Of a stretch of 64,000 nucleotides of DNA, positions 16,588 through 25,624 are shown piece after piece (positions within the stretch are counted from its first letter, which is position 1; the number at the start of each line of letters is the position of its first letter). Made by a program: the position numbers and the translations under genes. A model generated the notes under the pieces. It was given only the letters and a program-made list of their open reading frames with translations. It was not told where the DNA came from and ran no database searches. This DNA is from Streptomyces xylophagus (GTDB lineage: Bacteria > Actinomycetota > Actinomycetes > Streptomycetales > Streptomycetaceae), in NCBI RefSeq assembly GCF_000716435.1, contig NZ_JNWO01000009.1:62001-126000 (forward strand). The letters run 5' to 3'.

Positions 16588-16978
16588 TCAGCACCTTTTC
16601 CAGCAGAGCGCGGTCAGGACGGCCCGTACCGTGCGCGGTTCCGGTTCCGTACACACGGATCTTTCCCTGGTCGGCGAGGTCGCTCAGGAGCACGCGGACC
16701 ACGCCGAGCGGCATCTTCAGCAGCGCGGCGATCTCGGCCACCGTGCGCATACGGCGGCAGAGTTCGACGATGGCCCGCATCTCCGGCATGACCCGGGTGT
16801 TGAGCGAGCCGTTCGTCAACTCCTTGCGCTCCTCCGGGGCTTCGAGCGCCGCCACGAAGGTCTCCACGAGGAGGACATGGCCGAAACGGGTACGGCCGCC
16901 GGTGAGCGAGTAGGGGCGTACCCGGGCGGGCTTGCGGTCGCCGCCGCGCACCGGGAGCTTGTTGGGCGTACGGCTCAT
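16568..16978 (-). CDS. cvnC: conservon DUF742 protein, CvnC type
   Basis: A 136-residue protein with the DUF742 winged-helix-like core (RPYSLTGGRTR about 21-31, LVETFVAA, then IVELCRRMRTVAEIAALLKMPLGV about 70-93). It lacks membrane segments, so it acts in the cytoplasm, where DUF742 proteins partner the roadblock and GTPase proteins. It overlaps cvnB by four bases (ATGA) and cvnD by 20 bases. The layout A-B-C-D on one strand fits a conservon operon. Confidence 0.92.
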   Translation of the reverse strand: MSRTPNKLPVRGGDRKPARVRPYSLTGGRTRFGHVLLVETFVAALEAPEERKELTNGSLNTRVMPEMRAIVELCRRMRTVAEIAALLKMPLGVVRVLLSDLADQGKIRVYGTGTAHGTGRPDRALLEKVLSGLRRL

Positions 16979-17478
16979 CGGGCGCTCCCCCCGGACACGT
17001 CTTCGAGGGATTTTCGCAGCTCGCTGCGGAGTTCGGGCGTCAGCACATGGCCGGCCCGGCCCACGAAGAGCGCCATGTGGTACGACACGACGCTCATGTC
17101 GCAGTCCGCGGAGCCGTGCACGCCGAGCAGCGAACCGTCGCTGATCGACATCACGAAGAGGCTGCCCTCCTCCATCGCGACCATCGTGTGCTTCACCGGC
17201 CCGGAGTCCATCAGCTTCGCGGCGCCGATGGTGAGGCTGCCGATGCCGGAGACGATGGTGGCGAGGTCGGCGGCGGAGCCACGCGGAGTGGTGCGCTTGG
17301 CTTCGAGTGCCTCGCGGGCCTCCGTGTTCCTCCCCGGATCGGAGGAGAGGAGCAGCAGGCCGTCCGAGGAGACGACCGCGACCGACTGGATGCCGGGCAC
17401 CTCCTCGATGAGGTTGCTCAGCAGCCAGTGCAGGTTGCGGGCTTCACTGCTCAGTCCGAAGGTACTGGGCGCGGTCAA
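16975..17478 (-). CDS. cvnB: conservon roadblock/LC7 protein, CvnB type
   Basis: A 167-residue Roadblock/LC7-domain protein (residues about 10-110: LHWLLSNLIEEVPGIQSV, VVSSDGLLLLSS, GSLFVMSISDGSLLGVHG). The start is TTG at 17478 and overlaps the cvnA TGA. Roadblock proteins bind MglA-like GTPases, so it is expected to contact CvnD. It is the second gene of the conservon. Confidence 0.92.
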   Translation of the reverse strand: MTAPSTFGLSSEARNLHWLLSNLIEEVPGIQSVAVVSSDGLLLLSSDPGRNTEAREALEAKRTTPRGSAADLATIVSGIGSLTIGAAKLMDSGPVKHTMVAMEEGSLFVMSISDGSLLGVHGSADCDMSVVSYHMALFVGRAGHVLTPELRSELRKSLEDVSGGSAR

Positions 17479-20234
17479 CTGCTTGCCTCCTCGACGGTGC
17501 CCCCCGTGGCTGCTTCGGATCGTGCGGTTGCGCTTCGCGGTGCCGGGACCGGGTTCTGGCCGGTCTTCTCGGCGATCTCCGCTTCTACGTCCCGGTAGCC
17601 GGCGGAGGCGCCCGCGCGGAAGCCGCCCAGTCTGCGGCGCAGGGCGTCGGCGTCTACGGTGCCGGTTCGCCGGCGCGGGGCTTGTGCGGGTTGGGTGATC
17701 TTGGGGGTGCGTTTGGGGAGGCCCTTGGCTGTCACCGGGTCCTCGTCGGGTGCTCGCTCGTGTTCCACGGCTTCGGCTTCGCCTTCAGCCGTGATCTGAT
17801 TCCCACCCGCACCGCCCGTGCGGCCTTCGTTGTCGGGTGCGGGTGGCCCCTGTGGGGCGGACTCGCCGTCGGCGGCCGACCGTTCGTCTGCGGCCGTGAC
17901 TGCTCGGTCCTCCGGCGCCGGCGGTAGCAGGAGTTCCATCGTCATTTCCGCCGGGGACTCCGCCGGAATGGTCTGCCGTACCGCCTTCTCCGCGAGGGCG
18001 ACCAAGGGGTCGTCCTGCTCCGAACGGCCGTACAGGACGTTGGAGTTGACCTCCGCGTCCGCGCCCGGCAGGGAGTAGGAGTGCGTCTCGCCGGTCATCG
18101 GCGCGGACGACGGGACCGCCGAGGTGGGGGCCCCGGCGAGCAGGGGGCTCGGGAGGACCACGACCGCCGCGATGCCGCCCTGCTTCTGGTCGCGGAGCTG
18201 GACGCGGACGGCGTGGCGGTGGGCCAGGCGGGCCACCACGTACAGGCCGAGGCCGAGGCCCTCCTCGCCCTCGTGGTCGTAGGGGGAGTCCGGGTCGAAC
18301 TCGGTGAGGCGGGTGTTGAGGTTCTCCATGCGGCTGACGGTCATGCCGATGCCCTCGTCCTGGACGGAGAGCATGACCTCGCCGTTCTCCAGGAGCCAAC
18401 CGGAGATCTCGACAGGGGTGTCCGGCGGGGAGAACGAGCTTGCGTTCTCCATGAGTTCGGCCAGGAGGTGGGAGAGGTCGTCCGCCGCGAAGCCCGCCAC
18501 GTGGGCGTGCGGCGGGAGTGCCGAGATGCGGACGCGTTCGTAGCGCTCGATCTCGCTGACGGCCGCCCGGACCACGTCGACCAGCGGGACCGGGCCCGCG
18601 TGCTGCTGGACGTGTTCGGTGCCGGCGAGGACGAGGAGGTTCTCGCTGTGGCGGCGCATGACCGTGGCGAAGTGGTCGAGCTTGAAGAGGGTGGAGAGCC
18701 GGTCGGGGTCCTGCTCGCGCTCCTCCAGGCCCTCGATGACGGCGAGTTGGCGCTCGACCAGGCCGAGGGTGCGCAGCGCGAGGTTGACGAAGGTGCCGCC
18801 GATGCTGGTGCGCAGGCGCTCCAACTGGGCGGCGGAGTCGGTGACTTCGGAGCGGAGTTCCTCGCGGGCGTCGGCCATCTTCTGACGCTGGCCGACGAGG
18901 TGCTTGCGGTCGGCCTCCAGGGTGGCGATGCGCTCGTGGAGGGCGGCGGCGTGCGCGTGCAGGGTGTTGACCGAGCGGACGACCTGGGCGAACTCGTCGT
19001 TGCGACCGGTGAACTTGATGGGCTCTTCGGTGGTCGGGTCCTCGGCCTCGGCCAGGCGCGCCGAGCCCCGGCGCAGCACCGACAGCGGGCGGGTGAGGGT
19101 GCGGGCCATGGCGGTGGCGATGCCGACGGCCAGCAGCATGAGGGCGCCGAGGATCGCGACGCGGAGTTCCAGCGCCTTGACGTCGTCGTCGCGCAGCTGG
19201 GCGAGATCCTTGACGCGGTTCACATAGAGCGCGGATTCGTCGCCGCGCATCAGGTCGACGCGGGCGGAGAGCGCCGCGTCGAGCTTCTTGGTGCTGGTGT
19301 CCAAGTCGCTGTCGGACAGCGTGGGTTGGTCGGTGAGGGAGGCGAGGTACTTCTCGGCGGAGTTGACCTCGGGTCCGGTGACCGTGGAGTCGTAGCCGGC
19401 GACGGCCGACTTCGGCGCGGTCTCGCGGAAGTCGGCGAGGGCGGCGTCGGAGCGCAGCCGGGCCTGCTGCGCGGCGGCGCTGAGGGCGTCGCGCTGCTTG
19501 GACTGGGCGCTCGTGGAGGTGGTCTCGGTGACCGCGAGGCCGGTGATGGGGCTGATGACCGTCTGGGTGGTCGTCGGCACGTTCAGGGCCGCGAGGAGCA
19601 GTCCGCGGGCGGCGGCGGCCTGCTGGACGGCGGCGTCGAGTTCGGCGAGCGCGTAGGCGCCGGAACCGGCCCGCGGCGGCATCTTCTCGGCCAACTGCTC
19701 GGCGAGCCGGTGCAGTTCGGTGATGGCACCGGAGTACGCGTCGTGCGCCTCCAGGGCGCTGCTCTTGCCGGTGAGCGCGGCCCGTCGTACGGCGGCGACG
19801 TCGTCGAGGTCCGAGCGGAGCGCGGCGGGAATGTCGGTGTCGGCGCGCAACTCCTCGACCTGCCGGTCGACGCGGGCGCTGCGGTCCTCGTCGGGGGCCT
19901 GGGACTTGGGGCGTCCGGCGGCGATGTACGGGGTGACCTCGTCCCGCTCGTCGGCGAGCGAGTGGGCCAGCGACAGGGCGTCCTGGGTCTGCCCGGCGAG
20001 CGTCACCAGGTCCTGGGAGTCGCTCAGTTGGCCCGAGGCGGTGATGAGCGACGGGACACCGGCCGCGGCGATGGCGGCGGCCACGACCGCCACGGCGATG
20101 ATCAGCCGGTTGCGTACATGGGTGCTGCGCCCCCTGCCCGCGGGGTCGGGCGCGGCGGCACCGGTGGCGCCCCCCTGAGGGGCCGTCTGCTTGCCTGTGC
20201 GCCGAGGCCGCTTCTTCTGCACCGGTGCTCGCAT
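17475..20234 (-). CDS. cvnA: conservon sensor kinase-like protein, CvnA type
   Basis: About 919 residues. It has a cytoplasmic basic N-terminus, TM1 near 40-62, a long extracytoplasmic sensor (about 300 residues, nitrate/nitrite-sensor like), TM2 near 355-376, HAMP, then a kinase core with LDHFATVMRRHSENLLVLAG, N-box ELMENASSFSPP, G1 VQDEGIGM and G2 EGLGLGLYV. The C-terminal 250 residues are disordered and charged. The classical phospho-acceptor His block is replaced by the conservon variant HFATVMRRH. The ATG at 20234 was chosen because the homology-like MRAPVQKK starts there; 20276 is possible. It is the first gene of the operon. Confidence 0.9.
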   Translation of the reverse strand: MRAPVQKKRPRRTGKQTAPQGGATGAAAPDPAGRGRSTHVRNRLIIAVAVVAAAIAAAGVPSLITASGQLSDSQDLVTLAGQTQDALSLAHSLADERDEVTPYIAAGRPKSQAPDEDRSARVDRQVEELRADTDIPAALRSDLDDVAAVRRAALTGKSSALEAHDAYSGAITELHRLAEQLAEKMPPRAGSGAYALAELDAAVQQAAAARGLLLAALNVPTTTQTVISPITGLAVTETTSTSAQSKQRDALSAAAQQARLRSDAALADFRETAPKSAVAGYDSTVTGPEVNSAEKYLASLTDQPTLSDSDLDTSTKKLDAALSARVDLMRGDESALYVNRVKDLAQLRDDDVKALELRVAILGALMLLAVGIATAMARTLTRPLSVLRRGSARLAEAEDPTTEEPIKFTGRNDEFAQVVRSVNTLHAHAAALHERIATLEADRKHLVGQRQKMADAREELRSEVTDSAAQLERLRTSIGGTFVNLALRTLGLVERQLAVIEGLEEREQDPDRLSTLFKLDHFATVMRRHSENLLVLAGTEHVQQHAGPVPLVDVVRAAVSEIERYERVRISALPPHAHVAGFAADDLSHLLAELMENASSFSPPDTPVEISGWLLENGEVMLSVQDEGIGMTVSRMENLNTRLTEFDPDSPYDHEGEEGLGLGLYVVARLAHRHAVRVQLRDQKQGGIAAVVVLPSPLLAGAPTSAVPSSAPMTGETHSYSLPGADAEVNSNVLYGRSEQDDPLVALAEKAVRQTIPAESPAEMTMELLLPPAPEDRAVTAADERSAADGESAPQGPPAPDNEGRTGGAGGNQITAEGEAEAVEHERAPDEDPVTAKGLPKRTPKITQPAQAPRRRTGTVDADALRRRLGGFRAGASAGYRDVEAEIAEKTGQNPVPAPRSATARSEAATGGTVEEASS

Positions 20235-20387
20235 TCCTGACTCGTGTACCCATGGGCCCGGGTGACGCTCCGTCATCCCGGTACGGCGACCCTCCCAGTG
20301 CCGGTGGGCAGCGGTCGCGCATCATCCGGGCCGCCACCCGAAGGAGTGAACCCCGGAGGGGAGTTGGCGGGCAAGTTCCGGCGGCCG

Positions 20388-20420
20388 GTCCAACACCCTC
20401 GCGCAGGGTGCCGGTTGGAC
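20388..20420. promoter_or_regulatory. hairpin upstream of cvnA and the PP2C gene
   Basis: GTCCAAC (20388-20394) pairs with GTTGGAC (20414-20420) and ACCCT (20395-20399) with AGGGT (20405-20409), with a small bulge. It lies between the divergent cvnA and PP2C-like genes (20235-20574). It may be an RNA hairpin or an operator; its function is not known. Nothing else clear was seen in this 340-bp gap. Confidence 0.4.
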
Positions 20421-20574
20421 GTGAGCGGCGGGCTTTGGCAGGATTCGCCGCCACGCATTCCCGGAGTGATCCATTCCCTCCCAAACCAGGCGTCTGACCT
20501 GCACGACTGCGCCGATTCGACCATGCGTGCCAACCATTTGCGGACCCTGTGAAGAGGTCGTGCAGACTGGCCGA

Positions 20575-21363
20575 ATGCGTACGGAACTTGTCTCGGAACC
20601 CGGCGACCCGGGCCGCCCCAACGAGGACTTCGCGAGCGTCGGCCTTCCGGCCTCGGGACAGGGCGGTTCACTGATCGTCCTGGACGGAGTGACACCGCCG
20701 AGAGGGGAGACGGGCTGTCTGCATTCGGTCCCCTGGTACACCGCCCGGCTGGGCGGCGCACTGACCGAACTGACCGTTTCCTGCCGGGATCTGACCCTCG
20801 CGGAGATTCTCTCCCGGGCGATCCTCCGAACAGCCGAGGCCCACTCCACCACCTGTGACCTTTCTCACCCACGCACCCCGCAGGCAACGGTCGTACTGGC
20901 CCGCTGGTCACCGCGGGAGATCGAATACCTGGTCCTCTCGGACTCGGCCCTGCTGCTGGAATCACCGGCCGGCGAGGTGACCGCCGTACTGGACGACCGC
21001 CTGTCCCGCCTGCCACGCAGCGCTCTCGCGACGGACGCCATGATCGACGCCACGCTCCGCAACAAGGAGGGCGGCTTCTTCACCGCCGCCGCCGATCCGT
21101 CGGTCGCGGCACGGGCGGTGACGGGGTCGCTCCCCCGCACCGACGCCCGCGCCCTCGCCGCCCTGACGGACGGGGCGACGAGGTGGGTGGAGAAGTTCCA
21201 CGAGGGCGACTGGGCGGACTGCTTCGCCCTCGTACGGAAGGAAGGGGCATCGGAGTTGGTGACCCGCGTACGGGCGCTGGAGCGGGCCGACGAGGAGACA
21301 CGGACGTATCTACGGCGGAGCAAGACGCACGACGACGCGACGGTCGTGTACGTCGAGCTGTGA
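20575..21363 (+). CDS. PP2C-like serine/threonine phosphatase-related protein
   Basis: A 262-residue protein. Its opening, RTELVSEPGDPGRPNEDFAS, matches the PP2C motif in which Asn/Glu/Asp near residues 16-18 bind metal. SLIVLDGVTPPRGETGC supplies the Asp-Gly of the second motif, and KTHDDATVVYVEL is the last motif. These motifs agree with a PP2C-type metal-dependent phosphatase, although the core is short. It may dephosphorylate conservon or kinase targets, which is speculation based on proximity. The ATG at 20575 has no Shine-Dalgarno. The gene ends convergent with the MarR gene. Confidence 0.72.
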   Translation: MRTELVSEPGDPGRPNEDFASVGLPASGQGGSLIVLDGVTPPRGETGCLHSVPWYTARLGGALTELTVSCRDLTLAEILSRAILRTAEAHSTTCDLSHPRTPQATVVLARWSPREIEYLVLSDSALLLESPAGEVTAVLDDRLSRLPRSALATDAMIDATLRNKEGGFFTAAADPSVAARAVTGSLPRTDARALAALTDGATRWVEKFHEGDWADCFALVRKEGASELVTRVRALERADEETRTYLRRSKTHDDATVVYVEL

Positions 21364-21378
21364 CCCCCTACTTGACGC

Positions 21379-21900
21379 TCACTTCTCCATGACGCCGTTC
21401 AACTGGTGCAGGAGCCGGGCGAGTTCGGCGACCTCCCGGCGGTCCCAGTGGGAGAGCTGGGTGACATAGCGGGCCCGCCGGGCCTCGCGGACATGCGTGA
21501 CCCGGCGGCGGCCCTCGTCGGTGAGGTCGACCAGCCAGGCACGGCCGTCCGCCGGGTCGGGCTCGCGGGCGATCAGGCCCAGCTCCTCCAGGGCGCGCAG
21601 CTGACGGGACATGGTGGCCTTGCCGACGCCGATGTAGGCGGCCAGCTCGGTGGCCCGCTGCCGGCCGTACTCCTCCAGCCGGACCAGCAGACCGTACGCG
21701 GCCGACTCCAGGTCGGGGTGGACCTCACGGGCCATCTCGCCCTGGTTGGCCCGGGCCCGACGCAAGAGAAACGTCAACTCGCGTTCCAGGGAAAGGTATT
21801 CCTGGTCCGGAACCCCGCCGACGCCCGCGGCGAGCCCGCCGGCGTCCACAGGAAGCCCGTCGTCGCTTCTGCCCTCGCCCTTGTGCACATCAGCACCCAT
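21379..21900 (-). CDS. MarR-family transcriptional regulator
   Basis: A 173-residue winged-helix regulator. The DNA-binding part is visible as ATELAAYIGVGKATMSRQLRALEELGLIARE followed by DGRAWLVDLTDEGRR, flanked by the dimerisation helices. The ATG at 21900 was chosen; an alternative ATG at 21945 has a better Shine-Dalgarno (GGAG nine bases upstream) and adds 15 residues. The ligand and targets are unknown; the lysozyme gene lies divergently 218 bp upstream and is one candidate. It ends convergent with the PP2C-like gene. Confidence 0.88.
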   Translation of the reverse strand: MGADVHKGEGRSDDGLPVDAGGLAAGVGGVPDQEYLSLERELTFLLRRARANQGEMAREVHPDLESAAYGLLVRLEEYGRQRATELAAYIGVGKATMSRQLRALEELGLIAREPDPADGRAWLVDLTDEGRRRVTHVREARRARYVTQLSHWDRREVAELARLLHQLNGVMEK

Positions 21901-22118
21901 TGGTCCGCTTTCCCGCTCGTGAAAGTTTCCGCCAAACACCGTCATCGCCGCAGCTCCGCCAGTATTTCGCAGGGCTAGACCAACGGCAGCGTCCGGACCC
22001 CCTTCCCACCCGGTGTTCTCGGTGCGTAGCTTCTCCACCAGGCGAAAGCTGGCATGCCCACGCCACACACGGCACTTCTCCCCAGCACCTCCCGCCACCG
22101 CGCCCTCGGAGGCACGCC

Positions 22119-22937
22119 ATGCCCGTGCACAGACCCGGCTCACTCCGCCCACGGCACCTCGCCCTCACCCTCGCCCTCTCCGGCACCCTGCTGGCAGGGC
22201 TCTCCCTCCCGGCCACCGCCACCACCGTCCCCGCCCGCGGTTCCGCCCACATGGGCATCGGCGTCCTGGCCCACGACGGCCAGGCAGTCACGCCCGCCGG
22301 CGCCGAGGCCACCCAGACAGAGGGCGTCGACGTCAGCGGCTACCAGGGCGACGTCGCCTGGTCGACCCTGTGGAGCAGCGGGGTCAAGTGGGCCTACACC
22401 AAGGCGACCGAGGGGACGTACTACACGAACCCCTACTTCGCCCAGCAGTACAACGGCTCCTACAACGTCGGCATGATCCGCGGCGCCTACCACTTCGCGA
22501 CCCCGGACACGACGACCGGCGCCACCCAGGCCAACTACTTCGTCGACCACGGCGGCGGCTGGTCCAAGGACGGCAAGACCCTCCCCGGCGTCCTCGACAT
22601 CGAGTGGAACCCGTACGGCGCGTCCTGCTACGGCAAATCGACGGCGGCGATGGTCAGTTGGATCGCGGACTTCCTCTCCACGTACAAGTCCCGCACCGGC
22701 CGTGACGCCGTGATCTACACGGCGACGAGCTGGTGGACCTCCTGCACCGGCAACTACGCCGGTTTCGCCTCCGCCAACCCCCTCTGGATCGCCCGGTACG
22801 CCTCGGACGCGGGGACGCTGCCGGCGGGGTGGTCGTACTACACGATGTGGCAGTACACGTCGTCCGGACCGACGGTCGGGGACCACGACGTGTTCAACGG
22901 GGCGCTGGACCGGGTGGTGGCGCTCGCCAATGGGTGA
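22119..22937 (+). CDS. secreted GH25 lysozyme (muramidase)
   Basis: A 272-residue exported enzyme. A Sec signal peptide (about 1-36) is followed by a short linker and a GH25 domain (about 68-270). Visible motifs are GVDVSGYQGDVAW (catalytic Asp near 70), the family block KWAYTKATEGTYYTNPYF, and LPGVLDIEWNPYG, which contains the catalytic Asp-x-Glu. It cleaves the beta-1,4 bond between MurNAc and GlcNAc. Cys residues (SCYGK, SCTGN) suggest disulfides. The upstream CGGAGGCACGCC gives a good Shine-Dalgarno. A perfect 12-bp terminator follows. Confidence 0.93.
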   Translation: MPVHRPGSLRPRHLALTLALSGTLLAGLSLPATATTVPARGSAHMGIGVLAHDGQAVTPAGAEATQTEGVDVSGYQGDVAWSTLWSSGVKWAYTKATEGTYYTNPYFAQQYNGSYNVGMIRGAYHFATPDTTTGATQANYFVDHGGGWSKDGKTLPGVLDIEWNPYGASCYGKSTAAMVSWIADFLSTYKSRTGRDAVIYTATSWWTSCTGNYAGFASANPLWIARYASDAGTLPAGWSYYTMWQYTSSGPTVGDHDVFNGALDRVVALANG

Positions 22938-22951
22938 ACAGGGGTGAACGA

Positions 22952-22990
22952 CGAAGGCCCGGGCCCCCCTTGAAGGGACCCGGGCCTTCG
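22952..22990. terminator. bidirectional terminator between lysozyme gene and lon
   Basis: CGAAGGCCCGGG (22952-22963) pairs exactly with CCCGGGCCTTCG (22979-22990) in a 12-bp stem. It lies between the convergent GH25 and lon genes. Confidence 0.85.
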
Positions 22991-23012
22991 CCCATTCATC
23001 CGGTCGCGTCCG

Positions 23013-25430
23013 TCACGCCGCCACCGGAACCTCCGGCGTCGCGCCGTTCGTCGCCGGCGACAGCGCCAGCTCCAGGACCTGGCGGACGTCCGTCACCGCG
23101 TGGACGTCGAGCTTGTCCAGGACCTCGGCCGGAACGTCGTCCAGGTCGGGCTCGTTGCGCTTCGGGATGATCACCGTGGTGACCCCCGCCTGGTGCGCGG
23201 CGAGCAGCTTCTGCTTCACCCCGCCGATCGGGAGGACCCGGCCGGTCAGGGAGACCTCACCGGTCATGGCCACGTCCGTGCGGACCAGCCGACCGCTGAG
23301 CAGCGACGCGAGAGCGGTCGTCATGGTGACACCCGCGCTCGGGCCGTCCTTCGGCACCGAACCCGCCGGGAAGTGGATGTGCACGCCCCGGTCCTTCAAG
23401 TCGGCGACGGGCAGCTCCAGTTCGGCTCCGTGTGAGCGCAGGAACGACAGGGCGATCTGCGCGCTCTCCTTCATCACGTCACCGAGCTGACCGGTCAGGG
23501 TCAGCCCCGCCGCGCCCGTCTCCGGGTCGGCGAGCGACGCCTCGACGTAGAGGACGTCACCGCCCGCGCCGGTGACCGCGAGCCCGGTGGCGACACCGGG
23601 GACCGCCGTACGGCGCTCCGCCGGGTCCTGGGCGGACTCGGGCACGTGGTGCGGCCGGCCGATCAGGCCGCGCAGGTCGGCGTCCTTGACGGTGAACGGC
23701 AGCTCCCGCTCGCCCAGCTCGTGCTGCGCGGCGATCTTGCGCAGCAGCCGGGCGATCGACCGCTCCAGGGTGCGGACACCGGCCTCACGGGTGTACTCAC
23801 CGGCGAGCTTGCGCAGCGCGCTCTCGTCGATGACGACCTCGTCGTCCTTGAGCCCCGCCCGCTCCAGCTGGCGCGGGAGCAGGTGGTCACGGGCGATGAC
23901 GACCTTCTCGTCCTCGGTGTAACCGTCCAGCCGGACCAGTTCCATACGGTCGAGCAGCGCCTCCGGGATGGCTTCGAGCACGTTGGCCGTCGCCAGGAAC
24001 ACCACGTCGCTCAGGTCGAGTTCGACCTCCAGGTAGTGGTCCCGGAAGGTGTGGTTCTGCGCGGGGTCGAGCACTTCGAGGAGCGCGGCGGCCGGGTCAC
24101 CCCGGTAGTCGGACCCCACCTTGTCGATTTCGTCGAGCAGGACCACCGGGTTCATGGACCCGGCCTCCTTGATGGCGCGGACGATACGACCGGGCAGCGC
24201 GCCGACGTATGTACGCCGGTGACCGCGGATCTCGGCCTCGTCCCGCACACCGCCCAGCGCGACCCGGACGAACTTCCGCCCCATCGCGTGCGCGACGGAC
24301 TCACCGAGCGAGGTCTTGCCGACACCGGGCGGACCGACGAGGGCGAGCACGGCACCGCCGCGCCGACCGCCGACGACTCCCAGCCCCCGCTCCGCGCGCC
24401 GTTTGCGCACGGCCAGGTACTCGGTGATGCGCTCCTTCACGTCGTTCAGGCCGGCGTGCTCGGCATCGAGGATCGCCTTGGCGCCCTGGATGTCGTACTC
24501 GTCCTGAGTCCTTTCATTCCACGGAAGTTCAAGAACGGTGTCCAGCCAGGTCCGAATCCACGACCCCTCGGGCGACTGGTCGGAGGACCGCTCCAGCTTC
24601 TCGACCTCCTTGAGCGCGGCCTCACGGACCTTCTCGGGGAGATCGGCGGCCTCGACGCGGGCGCGGTAGTCGTCGGACTCCTCACCGTCGCTCGAATCGC
24701 CGTTCAGCTCGCGCAGTTCCTTGCGGACGGCTTCGAGCTGGCGGCGCAGCAGGAACTCGCGCTGCTGCTTGTCGACGCCTTCCTGCACGTCCTTGGCGAT
24801 GGTCTCGGCGACATCCTGCTCGGCGAGGTGGTCGCGCAGGTGCTGGGTGGCGAGCTTCAGCCGGGCCACCGGGTCGGCGGTCTCCAGCAGCTCGATCTTC
24901 TGGTCGGTGGTCAGGAAAGGTGAGTAACCGGAGTTGTCGGCGAGCGTGGACACATCGTCAATGGCCTGCACGCGGTCGACGACCTGCCAGGCCCCCCGCT
25001 TGCGCAGCCACGCGGTGGCCAACGCCTTGTACTCCTTCACGAGCTCGGTGACCGAGCCGGGCAACGGTTCGGGCAGGCTCTCGTCGAGCGCGGTGCCCTC
25101 GACCCAGAGCGCGGCACCAGGACCGGTGGTCCCGGCCCCGATCTTCACGCGGCTACGGCCGCGGATCAGCGCACCCGGGTCTCCGTCGGCCAGCCGGCCG
25201 ACCTGCTCGATGGTGCCGAGCACGCCGGTGCTGGCGTAGGTCCCGTCGATCCGTGGCACCAGCAGGACCTTGGGCTTTCCGGGCTCGGACCGCGCGGCGG
25301 CCTGTGCGGCCTCCACGGCGGCGCGTACATCCGTGTCGTTCAGGTCCAGCGGAACCACCATTCCGGGCAGCACGACCTCGTCGTCGAGCGGCAGCACGGG
25401 CAGGGTGAGCGGTGTGGACGTCGAAGCCAT
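23013..25430 (-). CDS. lon: ATP-dependent Lon protease
   Basis: An 805-residue LonA. The order is an N-terminal substrate-recognition domain (about 1-220), a coiled linker, AAA+ with Walker A GPPGVGKT (366-373) and Walker B VVLLDEIDK, then the proteolytic domain with Ser698 in GPSAGVTM and Lys741 in GGVKQKLL. It degrades misfolded and regulatory proteins in the cytoplasm. A motif matching the ClgR consensus (GTTCGC-N5-GCG) lies at 25505-25518, and ClgR is known to activate lon in Streptomyces. The gene is monocistronic. Confidence 0.97.
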   Translation of the reverse strand: MASTSTPLTLPVLPLDDEVVLPGMVVPLDLNDTDVRAAVEAAQAAARSEPGKPKVLLVPRIDGTYASTGVLGTIEQVGRLADGDPGALIRGRSRVKIGAGTTGPGAALWVEGTALDESLPEPLPGSVTELVKEYKALATAWLRKRGAWQVVDRVQAIDDVSTLADNSGYSPFLTTDQKIELLETADPVARLKLATQHLRDHLAEQDVAETIAKDVQEGVDKQQREFLLRRQLEAVRKELRELNGDSSDGEESDDYRARVEAADLPEKVREAALKEVEKLERSSDQSPEGSWIRTWLDTVLELPWNERTQDEYDIQGAKAILDAEHAGLNDVKERITEYLAVRKRRAERGLGVVGGRRGGAVLALVGPPGVGKTSLGESVAHAMGRKFVRVALGGVRDEAEIRGHRRTYVGALPGRIVRAIKEAGSMNPVVLLDEIDKVGSDYRGDPAAALLEVLDPAQNHTFRDHYLEVELDLSDVVFLATANVLEAIPEALLDRMELVRLDGYTEDEKVVIARDHLLPRQLERAGLKDDEVVIDESALRKLAGEYTREAGVRTLERSIARLLRKIAAQHELGERELPFTVKDADLRGLIGRPHHVPESAQDPAERRTAVPGVATGLAVTGAGGDVLYVEASLADPETGAAGLTLTGQLGDVMKESAQIALSFLRSHGAELELPVADLKDRGVHIHFPAGSVPKDGPSAGVTMTTALASLLSGRLVRTDVAMTGEVSLTGRVLPIGGVKQKLLAAHQAGVTTVIIPKRNEPDLDDVPAEVLDKLDVHAVTDVRQVLELALSPATNGATPEVPVAA

Positions 25431-25504
25431 GATCTCCCCTTAGGCAGTCAAGTTGAGCTATGCCGACTCAATGCTTGGGCGCCTTCGATTGTTCCCCACC
25501 GCTT

Positions 25505-25518
25505 GTTCGCCGTGAGCG
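25505..25518. promoter_or_regulatory. ClgR-type box upstream of lon
   Basis: The 14 bases GTTCGCCGTGAGCG match the recalled ClgR consensus GTTCGC-N5-GCG exactly, about 75 bases upstream of the lon start. ClgR activates clp and lon genes in Streptomyces. The box also lies 107 bp upstream of the divergent GNAT gene. Confidence 0.7.
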
Positions 25519-25624
25519 ATCGGCTGCTCCACGACTGCCTCGCCCCAGGTGAACGCGGAATCGGCGCCCTGGCTTCCCGCCAAAACCGGTTGCTGCGGCC
25601 GGGCGCCTCCAGGACCCTCTCCCC

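Noticed and set aside
18081..20240. A 719-codon plus-strand frame opposite cvnA
   Set aside because: Complementary shadow of a conserved kinase; no recognisable motif.
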